DNA of 64,000 nucleotides from Cyanodermella asteris. Taxonomy: Eukaryota; Ascomycota; Lecanoromycetes; Ostropales; Stictidaceae. Shown here in pieces: positions 40,556 through 49,723 of the stretch. The notes below the pieces were generated by a model. The model saw nothing but the letters and a program-made list of their open reading frames with translations, was not told where the DNA came from and did no database searches. The translations under genes and the position numbers were made by a program. How positions within the stretch are numbered: the first letter of the stretch is position 1; the number at the start of each line of letters is the position of its first letter. The DNA lies in assembly GCA_900618795.1 (NCBI GenBank), contig UYJD01000010.1:9495-73494 (forward strand), in the 5' to 3' direction.

Positions 40556-42151
40556 ATGTTGACCTTTGAACTTCTGACGGCCCTGACCACACTGACAGGT
40601 GTAGCTCGCGCAGCACCAAGCCTTTCCGCCAGAGCCACTAGTGCGGTCAACTCGACAGCTTGCGGTGGAAAGAATTACTCCTACAACGCTCTGGCTGGAT
40701 ATGGCTACATTCCGGGTACTGACAGAGACTCCTTTGGAGATACCATCGGCGGCATTGGCTCAGCCATCGCCATATATCCCGAGACGTGGAAGCGCAACGC
40801 CAACGGAAGCTATACCGGTGTTCTGTTCACACAACCTGATCGAGGCTGGAACACGAACGGCACACTAAACTACAATGCAAGAGTCCACCAGTTCGCGGTC
40901 GTTCTCACTCCGAATGCGTCTGCTACCGCCAATAACCCATCACCGCCGAACCTGAACTTCTACTACCTCAACACCACCCTTTACAAGGACCCATCCGGAA
41001 CGCCAACCACCGGCCTGGACCCCACAACAGAGAGAGCTTTCCCCGGATTTCCCTACCTTCCCATAGCTAACTATACTGGCGACGGATTTGGTGGCAACGG
41101 AACCGGTGGTTCGAGGGTGCCAATCGATGCCGAAGGTTTGGTGTACAACTCTGCCGACGGCTCTTATTACGTTTCGGACGAGTATGGTCCCTACATCTAC
41201 AAGTTCGCGAGCGACGGCACCATGCAGGCTGCCATTCGTCCTCCCAATGCCTTCATCCCTCTCCGCAATGGCTCCGACTCGTTCTCCGCCAACTCCCCGC
41301 CTATCTATGCCAAGGACCAGTCACCTACCCCGGGTGACCCTACCCAAGGACGCGCCAACAACCAGGGTTTCGAAGGCATGGGCATCAGCGCCGATGGAAA
41401 GTACTTGACCGTGCTCCTGCAAAGCGCCCTGATTCAGGAGGGTGGCACGAGCAAGAGCAACAACTTCGACTCGCGTGCCTTGCGCTACGACATCAGCGGC
41501 AGCTCGCCGTCTCTCGTCGGCGAGTACGTCGTCCAGCTGCCTACGTACACCCGTGCTAACGGAAACACCCGCACTGCGGCTCAATCCGAGATTCACGACG
41601 TCGGCAACGGCCAGTACTTTGTTCTCTCCCGTGACTCTGGCGCCGGCCGTGCTGCGGATTCGACCCAGTCGCTTTACCGTCACATCGATATTTTTGACAT
41701 CACGAATGCGACCAACCTAGCTGGCTCGAAGACTTCCATGTCGAATGTCAACAACTTCAACCAGAGCATCGCGAGCTCCAAGGGCAAGCTTAACAGCGGT
41801 ATTACGCCGGCAGCTTATTGCCAGTTCCTTGACTTTAACGTCAACAGCGAGCTGGGTAAGTTTGGTGTGCACAATGGCGGAGATGATAATCCGACTCTGT
41901 TGAATGAGAAGTGGGAGTCCTTGGCTGTTGTTCCCCAGTACGACGATTCGGGTGCTCAGGTAAGCGGCAAATGGTTCATCTTCAGCTTGAGTGATGATGA
42001 CTTTATCACTCAAGACGGATACATGAACGGAGGCAAGTTCAGGTACTCTGATGGCACCGGTGCCAGCTTGGATAACCAAGCGCTTGTGTTTGATGTGACC
42101 TTGCCTAGCGATGCTCAGCCATGGACCGGCTCCGCTGCTGCGACATACTAG
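40556..42151 (+). CDS. Secreted esterase-like protein of the phytase family (PF13449-type)
   Basis: Single exon, 531 residues. Signal peptide MLTFELLTALTTLTGVARA is followed by APSLSARA. The body reads as the phytase-like beta-propeller esterase family: GYGYIPGTDRDSFGDTIGGI, then FTQPDRGWN, RVPIDAEGLVYNSADGSYYV, SDEYGPYIYKF, NQGFEGMGISADGKYLTVLL and FFVLSRD-like QYFVLSRDSGAGR. The acidic DxEG and SDEYGP motifs that line the active site in this family are present. Several N-x-S/T sites (for example near residues 15-100) fit secretion and glycosylation. The biochemical substrate is not certain for the family; phytate or other phosphoesters have been proposed. Length is typical. It is tail-to-tail with the next gene, leaving 78 bp. 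Confidence 0.88.
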   Translation: MLTFELLTALTTLTGVARAAPSLSARATSAVNSTACGGKNYSYNALAGYGYIPGTDRDSFGDTIGGIGSAIAIYPETWKRNANGSYTGVLFTQPDRGWNTNGTLNYNARVHQFAVVLTPNASATANNPSPPNLNFYYLNTTLYKDPSGTPTTGLDPTTERAFPGFPYLPIANYTGDGFGGNGTGGSRVPIDAEGLVYNSADGSYYVSDEYGPYIYKFASDGTMQAAIRPPNAFIPLRNGSDSFSANSPPIYAKDQSPTPGDPTQGRANNQGFEGMGISADGKYLTVLLQSALIQEGGTSKSNNFDSRALRYDISGSSPSLVGEYVVQLPTYTRANGNTRTAAQSEIHDVGNGQYFVLSRDSGAGRAADSTQSLYRHIDIFDITNATNLAGSKTSMSNVNNFNQSIASSKGKLNSGITPAAYCQFLDFNVNSELGKFGVHNGGDDNPTLLNEKWESLAVVPQYDDSGAQVSGKWFIFSLSDDDFITQDGYMNGGKFRYSDGTGASLDNQALVFDVTLPSDAQPWTGSAAATY

Positions 42152-42229
42152 CATACACGTCCGTGTATGCTCAAAAGCAAGATTGATCCCACGTACATGT
42201 AAACGAGTTTGATGAATTTGAGTATCATG

Positions 42230-43318
42230 TCAATCAGGCATTGGCAGATCTGACGTTGCGAGTTCTCTTAGTCTCGGAATGTACTTGCCTGTGATCCACG
42301 CCGTTAATTCATCGTCTTCGTGAACCCAGTTCGCAGCCATTGCACTTGCGCACTGCTCGCCCAATGTTCCCAACTTCCGCATTTGCTCCACCGTCTCAGC
42401 ATGCCCACGTTCGTATAACACGAATGCTGCCTGATCAACTTCATCATGCAAAACTTCCAAATTCTCAAGCAGCCGATCTATCCTCCCGACTGTTTCGGCC
42501 ACTGGCATTTCCTCTGTCTTCGTCGTCGCATTCAAAGTCGGAAATCGTCTGATCCGCCGCTTGACCAGAGGCGGGTAGAGCAGCCGAATATGATCAATAA
42601 TGTCAATCATTCGTCCCGCCACAGGCAACATTTTCCTCGGACACTTGCTGTCCATCATCATGTCCAGAGAGTCGCCATCATCATCGTGGTCCTCGGCGTC
42701 AATAGTCTGATCCTCATCATCGTTACCCTCCTCCCCAGCATCCCTCCACTCCCTCAGCTCCTCCAAAGCATCCTTCACCAACCCCAAAAACCCCTCCGCC
42801 TTGCTCACCGCAACCTCCCCCACACCACCGTCGCCCACAGCCTTCAACTGATCGCAAGCCGCCCAGATGACGCCCGTGTAGCTGAACGTGCCCCGCGACT
42901 GCGTCTGCTCGACCCCGCGCTCGTCCGTCGGGATGAAGCCCAGCAGACTCTGAAACTCGGAGAGGATGCTGCGGGACGCCTCGACGATGGCGGCGTGCAC
43001 GCATTTAGGATATGTCGGTGCGGAAGATAGTTGGGCTGCGGAGGCGAGGGCCGGGATGCATTGTTCGGAGAGCGTTTTGATGATCTTGCTGATGGCCGTG
43101 GGCGTGAAGGGCTTGTTGACGACGAGGAGGGAGAGCTTTGTTGTTTGGGCGTGGATCAGGGAGCCGATTGTGGAGCTTAGGGCGAGTGCGTTGGGAGCCG
43201 ATTCGCCTTCGGGGAGGGTCGGCGGTTTTAGGTCGTTTAGGGAGGTGAGGAGGTGGGATAGGAGGGCCTGGGTTGAGATTATGGTTGTTTTGAGTTCGCC
43301 TAGATCGGTGGCCGACAT
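42230..43318 (-). CDS. Grap2/cyclin-D-interacting (GCIP) family protein
   Basis: Single exon, 362 residues from MSATDLGELKTTIISTQALL. The protein is almost all helix, matching the GCIP family. N-terminal helices come first, then SEFQSLLGFIP and SYTGVIWAACDQLKAV, with a long acidic insert (DDEDQTIDAEDHDDDGDSLD). The second helical half is MLPVAGRMIDIIDHIRLLYP ... VLHDEVDQAAFVLYERG. Human GCIP/CCNDBP1 binds cyclin D and Grap2; the role in fungi is not established. The in-frame upstream extension starts without ATG support, so I use MSAT. Divergent from ARP6 across 462 bp. Confidence 0.85.
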   Translation of the reverse strand: MSATDLGELKTTIISTQALLSHLLTSLNDLKPPTLPEGESAPNALALSSTIGSLIHAQTTKLSLLVVNKPFTPTAISKIIKTLSEQCIPALASAAQLSSAPTYPKCVHAAIVEASRSILSEFQSLLGFIPTDERGVEQTQSRGTFSYTGVIWAACDQLKAVGDGGVGEVAVSKAEGFLGLVKDALEELREWRDAGEEGNDDEDQTIDAEDHDDDGDSLDMMMDSKCPRKMLPVAGRMIDIIDHIRLLYPPLVKRRIRRFPTLNATTKTEEMPVAETVGRIDRLLENLEVLHDEVDQAAFVLYERGHAETVEQMRKLGTLGEQCASAMAANWVHEDDELTAWITGKYIPRLRELATSDLPMPD

Positions 43319-43780
43319 TTGTATGACCTTCGGATGTTCGGCCAGAGAGATTTGGGTACGTCTTCTCCTGTGAGTTATCGGCTTGAAATATTGGTTATGT
43401 ATACTTTCGGAACAAAAATATGAATGGATTTCGGTCGATGAGGCACCAGCCGGAATAGACTCCGACAGTGTCTTTGAATTCGCGTGACGCCTCGTGACTT
43501 TCAGTCGAACAACCTTATTAAAGTCGCATTCCATGGATGGTCTGCCACTCAGACCTTGTTTCTAGCCAACAATTACATGAGCGATGTCATCGACCGCCCC
43601 AGGCAAAGTCTACGAAAACCATAGCTAAACTCAAGCGAAAGCCCAGCCAGTACTTCCTATTATGTCGCGTCGGTAGCATACACCTTTCCTCCACCAACTA
43701 AACTCCTTCACGAAGAGAACTTACTCCTCACTTCCCGTATTTCGACTCGGCTTTATCATTCTTGCGCAACCATATCTGCC
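43319..43780. promoter_or_regulatory. Divergent promoter region, GCIP-family gene / ARP6
   Basis: 462 bp between divergent starts. C/A/T-rich leader next to the ARP6 ATG; no TATA box was noted. Confidence 0.5.
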
Positions 43781-45262
43781 ATGCCTCGCACACCTAAACC
43801 ACCTCCCATCACCCTCCCCTCCAAAACCCTCATCCTCGACAATGGCGCCCACACCATCAAAGCCGGCCTCTCCACCCAATCCACCCCTTTCCGCGTCCCC
43901 AACACCCTCGCCAAGCTTCCCACCTCCAAGGACACCCTCGCCGGCACGCAAATCTCCCACGCAAAAGACTACGCCGAAATGGTCTTCCGCCGGCCCATCC
44001 AGCACGGCCAGCTCGTGCACTGGGAATCCGAGCGCGAGATCTGGAGCCAGAGCTTCTTCGATGGCAAGAACAGCCTGGTGCTCGACGTCGGGGATCCGAG
44101 GGATTTGAATTTGTTGTTGACGGAGCAGGGGAGTAGCTTGAGGAGTTTGCGGGAGGCGGCGGATCAGGTTGTCATGGAGGAGTGGGAGTTTGGGGGGTAC
44201 AGGAGGGTTGTGGGCCCTGTTTTGGGGGCTTATGGCGACGTGAGAGGGTTGATGGGGGATGGGAACGTGGAGGGCAAAGCGGAGGGTGAGAATGGGGATG
44301 CGATGCAGGTCGATGCGGTGGGGACGACGGTGAAGGGAGAGGGGGAGGGACCACTGGCGGCGGAATGTGTGCTTGTGGTGGATTCGGGCTTCAGTCATAC
44401 GACAGTCACGCCGGTATGGAAGGGGAGACCAATTCAGCAGGCGATGCGGAGGTTAGACGTTGGAGGCAAGTTTCTGACGAATTGTCTCAAGGAGACGGTC
44501 AGCTTGAGGCAATTAGATCTGACGCATGAGTTCCACATCGTGAACGAGATGAAGGAGGACGTTTGCTATGTCACACGAGATTTGAAAAGAGATCTAGAGA
44601 GGACGTGGAGACAGAGTCCTCGCTACGATGGAAAACGGAAAGCATCCGAGAACAATTCCACCGAGATGACTTCGGAGCGGGAAGGGATCGTTCCAGACGA
44701 TCCTAGTATTGTCGTCGATTACGTTCTGCCAGATTATACGACCACCTTCCGCGGGCGAGTCCAACCGCACAATCCCTCGCTATCCAAACCTTCAGCAAAG
44801 CTACAACAGCAGCTCGCCTCCGGTGGGGCCTCAGATACAGTCGTCACCCTCGGAAACGAGCGCTTCACGATTCCCGAGCTGATCTTTTCGCCGTCGGACA
44901 TTGGCATCTTGCAGGCCGGTTTGCCGGAGGCCATTATGCAAAGCATCCGCGCAGTCCCCACGGGTCTATGGACGGCGTTGCTCAGCAACATTGTCCTTGT
45001 GGGCGGGAATGCGCTGATGGCGGGGTTTGCGGATCGGCTCTACGACGAGTTGCGCCCGCTGGCGCCGGTGGAATGCGTGGTCAGGGTGAAAAGGCCCGAG
45101 GACCCGGTTACGTGCACATGGAAAAGCGGAGCGAGGTTGGTGGAGAAGGCGAAGGAGGCGGGGAGGTTATCGGAGGTTTTTGTAACGAGGGCGGAGTATC
45201 AGGAGCATGGAGAGAACTGGCTGCTGCGGCAATTTGCAGGGGAAAAGCATCTACCAGATTGA
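43781..45262 (+). CDS. ARP6: Actin-related protein ARP6 (SWR1 chromatin-remodelling subunit)
   Basis: Single exon, 493 residues. Actin-fold landmarks: TLILDNGAHTIKAGLS (phosphate 1), VLVVDSGFSHTTVTPVWKGR (phosphate 2), AMRRLDVGGKFLTNCLKETV, HIVNEMKEDVCYVT and SNIVLVGGNALMAGFADRLY. HIVNEMKED and RRLDVGGK are typical of the ARP6 branch rather than actin or other ARPs. An acidic Gly/Glu-rich insert near residues 160-195 lengthens it a little. ARP6 is a core subunit of the SWR1 complex, which exchanges H2A for H2A.Z in the nucleus. A short Pro-rich leader (MPRTPKPPP) comes before the fold. Confidence 0.93.
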   Translation: MPRTPKPPPITLPSKTLILDNGAHTIKAGLSTQSTPFRVPNTLAKLPTSKDTLAGTQISHAKDYAEMVFRRPIQHGQLVHWESEREIWSQSFFDGKNSLVLDVGDPRDLNLLLTEQGSSLRSLREAADQVVMEEWEFGGYRRVVGPVLGAYGDVRGLMGDGNVEGKAEGENGDAMQVDAVGTTVKGEGEGPLAAECVLVVDSGFSHTTVTPVWKGRPIQQAMRRLDVGGKFLTNCLKETVSLRQLDLTHEFHIVNEMKEDVCYVTRDLKRDLERTWRQSPRYDGKRKASENNSTEMTSEREGIVPDDPSIVVDYVLPDYTTTFRGRVQPHNPSLSKPSAKLQQQLASGGASDTVVTLGNERFTIPELIFSPSDIGILQAGLPEAIMQSIRAVPTGLWTALLSNIVLVGGNALMAGFADRLYDELRPLAPVECVVRVKRPEDPVTCTWKSGARLVEKAKEAGRLSEVFVTRAEYQEHGENWLLRQFAGEKHLPD

Positions 45263-45526
45263 AGGAGATTTCTGCAATACGATATGAAGGAATCAATATT
45301 TCGGCTCAAATATTTGGTCGATAATTGTCGCCAGCTATTACTTTTCAACTGGAAATATGCTAACGACAGTGTGAATGCAAGCCCAGCTATAAGCCACTGA
45401 TAAGATGATGAGCGGCATCAGATCGCCCATTTTATCCAACGTCAATACACCTCACCTGCTCATTACGCCAGCCATGCAGCCATCGGACACACTCAAGCAT
45501 CGCCAACATTCATCTTGGCGTCAATC

Positions 45527-46642
45527 TTAACCGGAAGCTTGTGTGGCTTCACCCCCAGGCTTCCGGCCATAGACGACGTACAGCCAGAACATGCTGTGAA
45601 TTCGCGGGTTCTTGGCCTCGGCTCTGATTTTCGCCGCGATAACATCACATTCCTCCTTGGAATACTCCCCGCTGGCAACGAAGGCGTACGTGATGAATCC
45701 CTCGATGCCCTCGTTGAACTGCAGCCAGTTCCAAGCCCCGCTCTCCTTCAGCTGCGGGTCTGCAGGCCACGTTCCCAATGGGCAGGGCAGTCGCTTTGCG
45801 TGAATATCCTCGAACCCGGCGTCGCGCATCCACCCTTCGAGCAGGCTGCCTGGGTTCGGCTCACGGCCTGCCTTGCGGGAAAGCTCACTGAACTTGAGCC
45901 CCGCGATGCGCACCATGGTCTCGTCCGTGACGGTACCGTCGGGAGACGTCCAATTCGAATCGACGTCGACGAACTCGGCGTATCCTTCCGGACGCAGGTG
46001 CTCCATTGTCTGTTGCATCAGGCGTGGCCAGTCGTGTACCGCGGCGTACAGCTGCCGTGCATGGATGAAATCGAAGGGGGTGCTATATGTCCAATCGGCC
46101 TCAAAGTCGTCGACCTCGAATCTCACATTCGGAGGAACCCATCGGGGCTGAATTGGAGACAGGTCATTTCCCAGAACCTCTGCGTTGGGGAAGCGGTCCG
46201 CAATCTCCATTGCCCAGATGCCCGTCCCGGTGCCGATGTCCAGAATGCGCCGTGGGGGAGCGCGGTCCTTGTCGTCGATCGGAGACTGGTACAACTTACC
46301 GCCTAGACTGATTTCCAGCCACTTGTGGGCAATGTCGAGCCGGTCAGACTCCTGTTCGTCGTTCGGAAAGACGTAGACGCCCTCTTTCATGGCATGATAT
46401 CGGCGGCCATGGATTGTTTTGTAGTCGGTGACCGCCGAAGCAATGGAAGTAGTGTAGGACGCCAGTTCACTATCGTATGCGCTGTCGGCGTCGGCATTGT
46501 CGGTCTCAATTCGCGCTGATTCCTCAATTGCAATGCGGGACTCTTCTTCCGTGGGAGAATTGTGCGTAGGAGCCGAGGTGACCGTGACCGGCACCCCAGA
46601 CGTCCCGGGCGCAGGCCCCGTATGAGCTGGTTGCTCAGCCAT
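45527..46642 (-). CDS. LaeA-like class I SAM-dependent methyltransferase
   Basis: Single exon, 371 residues from MAEQPAHTGPAPGTSGVPVT. The frame is open upstream but without ATG support. The first 70 residues are disordered. Then comes YHAMKEGVYVFPNDEQESDR, diagnostic of the large LaeA/UMTA-like fungal group. SAM motif I is DIGTGTGIW at about 135-143; the downstream acid is in GNDLSPIQPRWVPPN; FDFIHARQLYAAVHDWPRLM follows. All methyltransferase landmarks are intact. In Aspergillus LaeA controls secondary metabolism with VeA, but this group is very large and most members are of unknown function. No biosynthetic genes surround it, so a cluster-specific role is not supported. It is tail-to-tail with ARP6. 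Confidence 0.88.
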   Translation of the reverse strand: MAEQPAHTGPAPGTSGVPVTVTSAPTHNSPTEEESRIAIEESARIETDNADADSAYDSELASYTTSIASAVTDYKTIHGRRYHAMKEGVYVFPNDEQESDRLDIAHKWLEISLGGKLYQSPIDDKDRAPPRRILDIGTGTGIWAMEIADRFPNAEVLGNDLSPIQPRWVPPNVRFEVDDFEADWTYSTPFDFIHARQLYAAVHDWPRLMQQTMEHLRPEGYAEFVDVDSNWTSPDGTVTDETMVRIAGLKFSELSRKAGREPNPGSLLEGWMRDAGFEDIHAKRLPCPLGTWPADPQLKESGAWNWLQFNEGIEGFITYAFVASGEYSKEECDVIAAKIRAEAKNPRIHSMFWLYVVYGRKPGGEATQASG

Positions 46643-48022
46643 TTGTGCCGGCAGAGGTGGTGTAAAGATAGGGAAAAACAGAATAGATACAATGTGCGAC
46701 AACAGAAGGAGGGGGAAACTTGGAAGCCAACAAGAACTTTCGGTACGACAGGATTTATCAGACGACGCCAGGGCGTCTTTCGCGCCAAGTTCACCCAAGC
46801 GACGCCGCAACGGCCAGCGTCAGTAGCATGGGAGGCTTGGAGTTCACAGAACCCACCTTCTTTCCCACGTAATCCCGTACGTAGCGGTCCACGGAGAGGA
46901 GATGGGGTTCGTTCGGTCGCAGCCGGTGGAGGGAGACAAGGTGCTGACAGGCGTGGCCACTCGAGGCCGAGTGATCAGCGGGCTGAGAGAAGCTCACTGC
47001 CGGGTTCAACAGACTTCGGTCAAGGGAAAGACAGTACTGTCTAGCGGCAGTGGGGCAACGATTCAACTGCTTGGAGTGTCTTAACGGCGGATCAGTCTGG
47101 ATCTGCAGTCCCTCCCGAGTGACGGTATGAGGAGTAAATGCCGGCGACGATGCTCGTGACTTGCCTTCTCGCGTGTGTACGCAGCCTTCTTGCAAAGTCG
47201 CCGATCGTTCTCGCGGCCTCCTACCTCATGCCTCGTCAATTGCGTCGGCTCACACAATGGTGTACACGAGCAGCCCAATCGTGGTCTCCAGCCCGCCACA
47301 GTCAGACTCCTCTTCGTTGGCTAGTAGCGAAGCTAAAGCACGCAGTGGCTTGCACAATTGCGGCCTTGGACGGCCACCTCAGCTCACGTCCCTGCAGCCA
47401 CTGACATGTCCAACCGGTGTCTTGACCGAGGAATCCCTGCAGCCAAGTCCACAGTAGATGGGTCGTGTCATCGAGATAGCTCGTACGGTGGGCAAGTAGC
47501 CCGATAACATTATTACCGACCTTCACATGGGGTGCTTTTAGCACTTTCAGAAGCCAATTTAGCTCAGCTCGAGGCTTGTCAGGCCCAGCTTCAATTTTAT
47601 TAGGTGGAAAATTGAGGCCAAGTGCCTTTAACACTTGCTCGTCAAAACAATCTGGTCGCGACAAGGCAAACCGGACGTGAAGACGCCATCAATGTCGCGA
47701 ATGGCAATACGCAAGGCTTGCATGTCATATGATGCGGCCTGACTGAGCCATCTCGTTCGCTCGATGAATGAATATCTCGGAACCCACTCGATAGCGACGC
47801 AACTGGCGTAGAGGCAATATAATGTACAAAGCATCTCCGGATTATATAGTACAGTGTTTCTTTCGAAGACATACCGAGCGTGGTGGTGTCTGGAATGCAC
47901 AGAAGCGCATGAATGCCACCGACGTCCCGGAAATAGGAAGTTGATGTAACCCGTGCCTGGACGCCTTCCATATATACACCAGTATACGAGCGTAGGCAGA
48001 TTCGTTTCTCCATTTGCGGACC
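46643..48022. other. Intergenic stretch, no gene seen
   Basis: 1.4 kb between two minus-strand genes: promoter of the methyltransferase and 3' flank of mL54. Minus-strand open frames at 47302-47664 and 47642-48013 reach about 120 codons but have no motif, signal peptide or sensible composition. Confidence 0.5.
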
Positions 48023-48771
48023 TCACATGCCTTGCAAGTAGTTGCGCGTCTTGATGTCTTTCCGTCTCCTGTTACGCATGGCACCACGGAGACCCTCTCT
48101 CACGTCGCCTGCTTGAATTGCTCCCTCCAAGGTGCCGTCACCAGCGGGCAGATCAATCGACTGATGTTCGATTGGGATCTTTGGTAATAACGAGTTAGGG
48201 TTGTCTATGCCGGCCTTCTTGGCCGCCTTGGCTGCTTTCCGCCTCTGAGCCTTAGATTTGGCTAAACAGTGATTAGCTCTCCACATTGACAGATGGCCTT
48301 TGCAATACTGCGTCACTCACAGTAGACATTGCCTTCCGTCGCATTGGCTGAATCTGTGCTTCCTTTGGCACCGAAGTCGAGCAGCGTCCATAACCATGGT
48401 GGGTACTCGTTATCTTCCATTGCAACCGGTGGGTCCTTGTTCTTAAAGTATCCCAAGCCTCCTAGTGGTTGACCGGCAGCTACACTGCTCTTTATCCTGG
48501 GCAAGCTCTCAATCTGATCTGCAGAGCCTGATGGCCCTAACGCCGGTGCTTTTGAATGTTCCCCATGCTTCGTCGGATGGTCCTTTGATGAGAACGGCTG
48601 AGCAGCCGAAGTGGAAGTCGCAGCGGGTCTACCTTCGTGCTCCTCTGTCGCAGGGCCCCGTGGAGCTGCTGGCGTGGGCGGAGTCTTGCTGGTGGTGAGG
48701 GAAGCGTAGGACCTTCGCGATACTGGCAGAGACGCCCTCTCGAGGCGGAAAAGACAACGCCGACAGATCAT
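48023..48771 (-). CDS. Mitochondrial large-subunit ribosomal protein mL54 (L37 family), two exons
   Basis: Exon 1 is 48321-48771, intron 48262-48320 (59 bp; donor GTGAGT, branch-like GCTAATC, acceptor TGTTTAG), exon 2 48023-48261; 229 residues. MICRRCLFRLERASLPVSRR followed by SYAS is a mitochondrial targeting peptide. A Pro/Ala/Ser-rich linker leads to NEYPPWLWTLLDF, the hallmark of the family. Exon 2 is basic (KSKAQRRKAAKAAKKAG) and ends RNRRRKDIKTRNYLQGM, as expected for mL54. Part of the mitochondrial ribosome. The splice joins in phase and brings the WLW box together with the basic tail. Confidence 0.87.
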
Positions 48772-49723
48772 TGTTGCCGACTGAATGCCACAGGGAGATC
48801 AGTAGGGTCAGCGAAAGCCGGAACGAATGCGTCGATAGCGACTGGATGCTGCTAGTATCCGAATAATTTTGGCGAGTCGGGATGCAATTGAGATGCTTAG
48901 TCAGCAGTTCCGAAGCTCGAGCAGACTCCGACTTCTCCTTCGCCTGTCGCACCTTTTCCTCCACTGCAATGGAGCATGCGGCCGTCGTGGATCGAACAAG
49001 CAACCCGGGACCCAGCACTACCAACACGAGACCAGTACAGTGTTCCCTGCGTTCGAGACTTGCTCTGTGCCGTTGGCTGGGGACTGTTTCATCCGCTCAT
49101 CACGGCGCCTTGCTGATTGGCCTTGAGTTAGGCGCCGTCTTGCTTTGCAGCGGCTATTCACGACGCCGACCCCCAGCTCCACCCAAGCATTGTGCAGATG
49201 AGCTGTTGCAACAGTCGAGCAGAAACAGCCTACGCCTCGGATGTCTTCCGGTTGCCTTGCTTCCCAAGTCGTAGGCGGCTCTACAGCTTGGTACCGAACA
49301 CACAAATAGTAGCAGACATGTACTGCGTGCTGAGCACAGTCCAGCTCCAGCCTGCGAACCTGCGTACCTATTGAGCCTCTTCTGTCACTGTGCTGCACTT
49401 CTCGTTCACTCTCACTTCCATCTTCTACCTTCCATCTCTTCCATCTCTCTTGTTGTTGAGCAGCAGCGTGTGCTTTTTGTTCTATTGTTCGCAGCTGCTA
49501 CAGGTTCGCGGCTGCCGTTTTGCACCTTCATTTACGACGACTGGTCTTCGTATTGTTTCTTCGACCTGCTGGCAACGCCTATTATTTCCCAGTCTCGTCT
49601 TGATAGATTTTGGTATAGCTCCGGAAGCTCAAAAGTTATCTCACCGCTCTTTACGACCCTTCTACGAACTTTACTTATGACACATGCTCATTTACTGAGC
49701 TTTTGATATCGCAACTTAATAGC
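48772..49723. promoter_or_regulatory. Divergent promoter region, mL54 / large membrane protein
   Basis: 952 bp between divergent starts. A long pyrimidine-rich tract on the plus strand (about 49375-49460) is typical of transcription start regions in filamentous fungi and probably begins the leader of the membrane protein gene. Open frames here lack motifs. Confidence 0.5.

Noticed and set aside
45515-46306. 263-codon plus-strand frame
   Set aside because: Antisense of the methyltransferase, whose motifs are intact on the minus strand.
45527-46642. Secondary-metabolite cluster around the LaeA-like gene
   Set aside because: Neighbours are ARP6, GCIP-family, mL54 and a membrane protein; no synthase, P450 or transporter is present.
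47302-48013. Two minus-strand open frames of about 120 codons between methyltransferase and mL54
   Set aside because: No start context, motif or homologous feel, and no splice pattern joining them to either neighbour.
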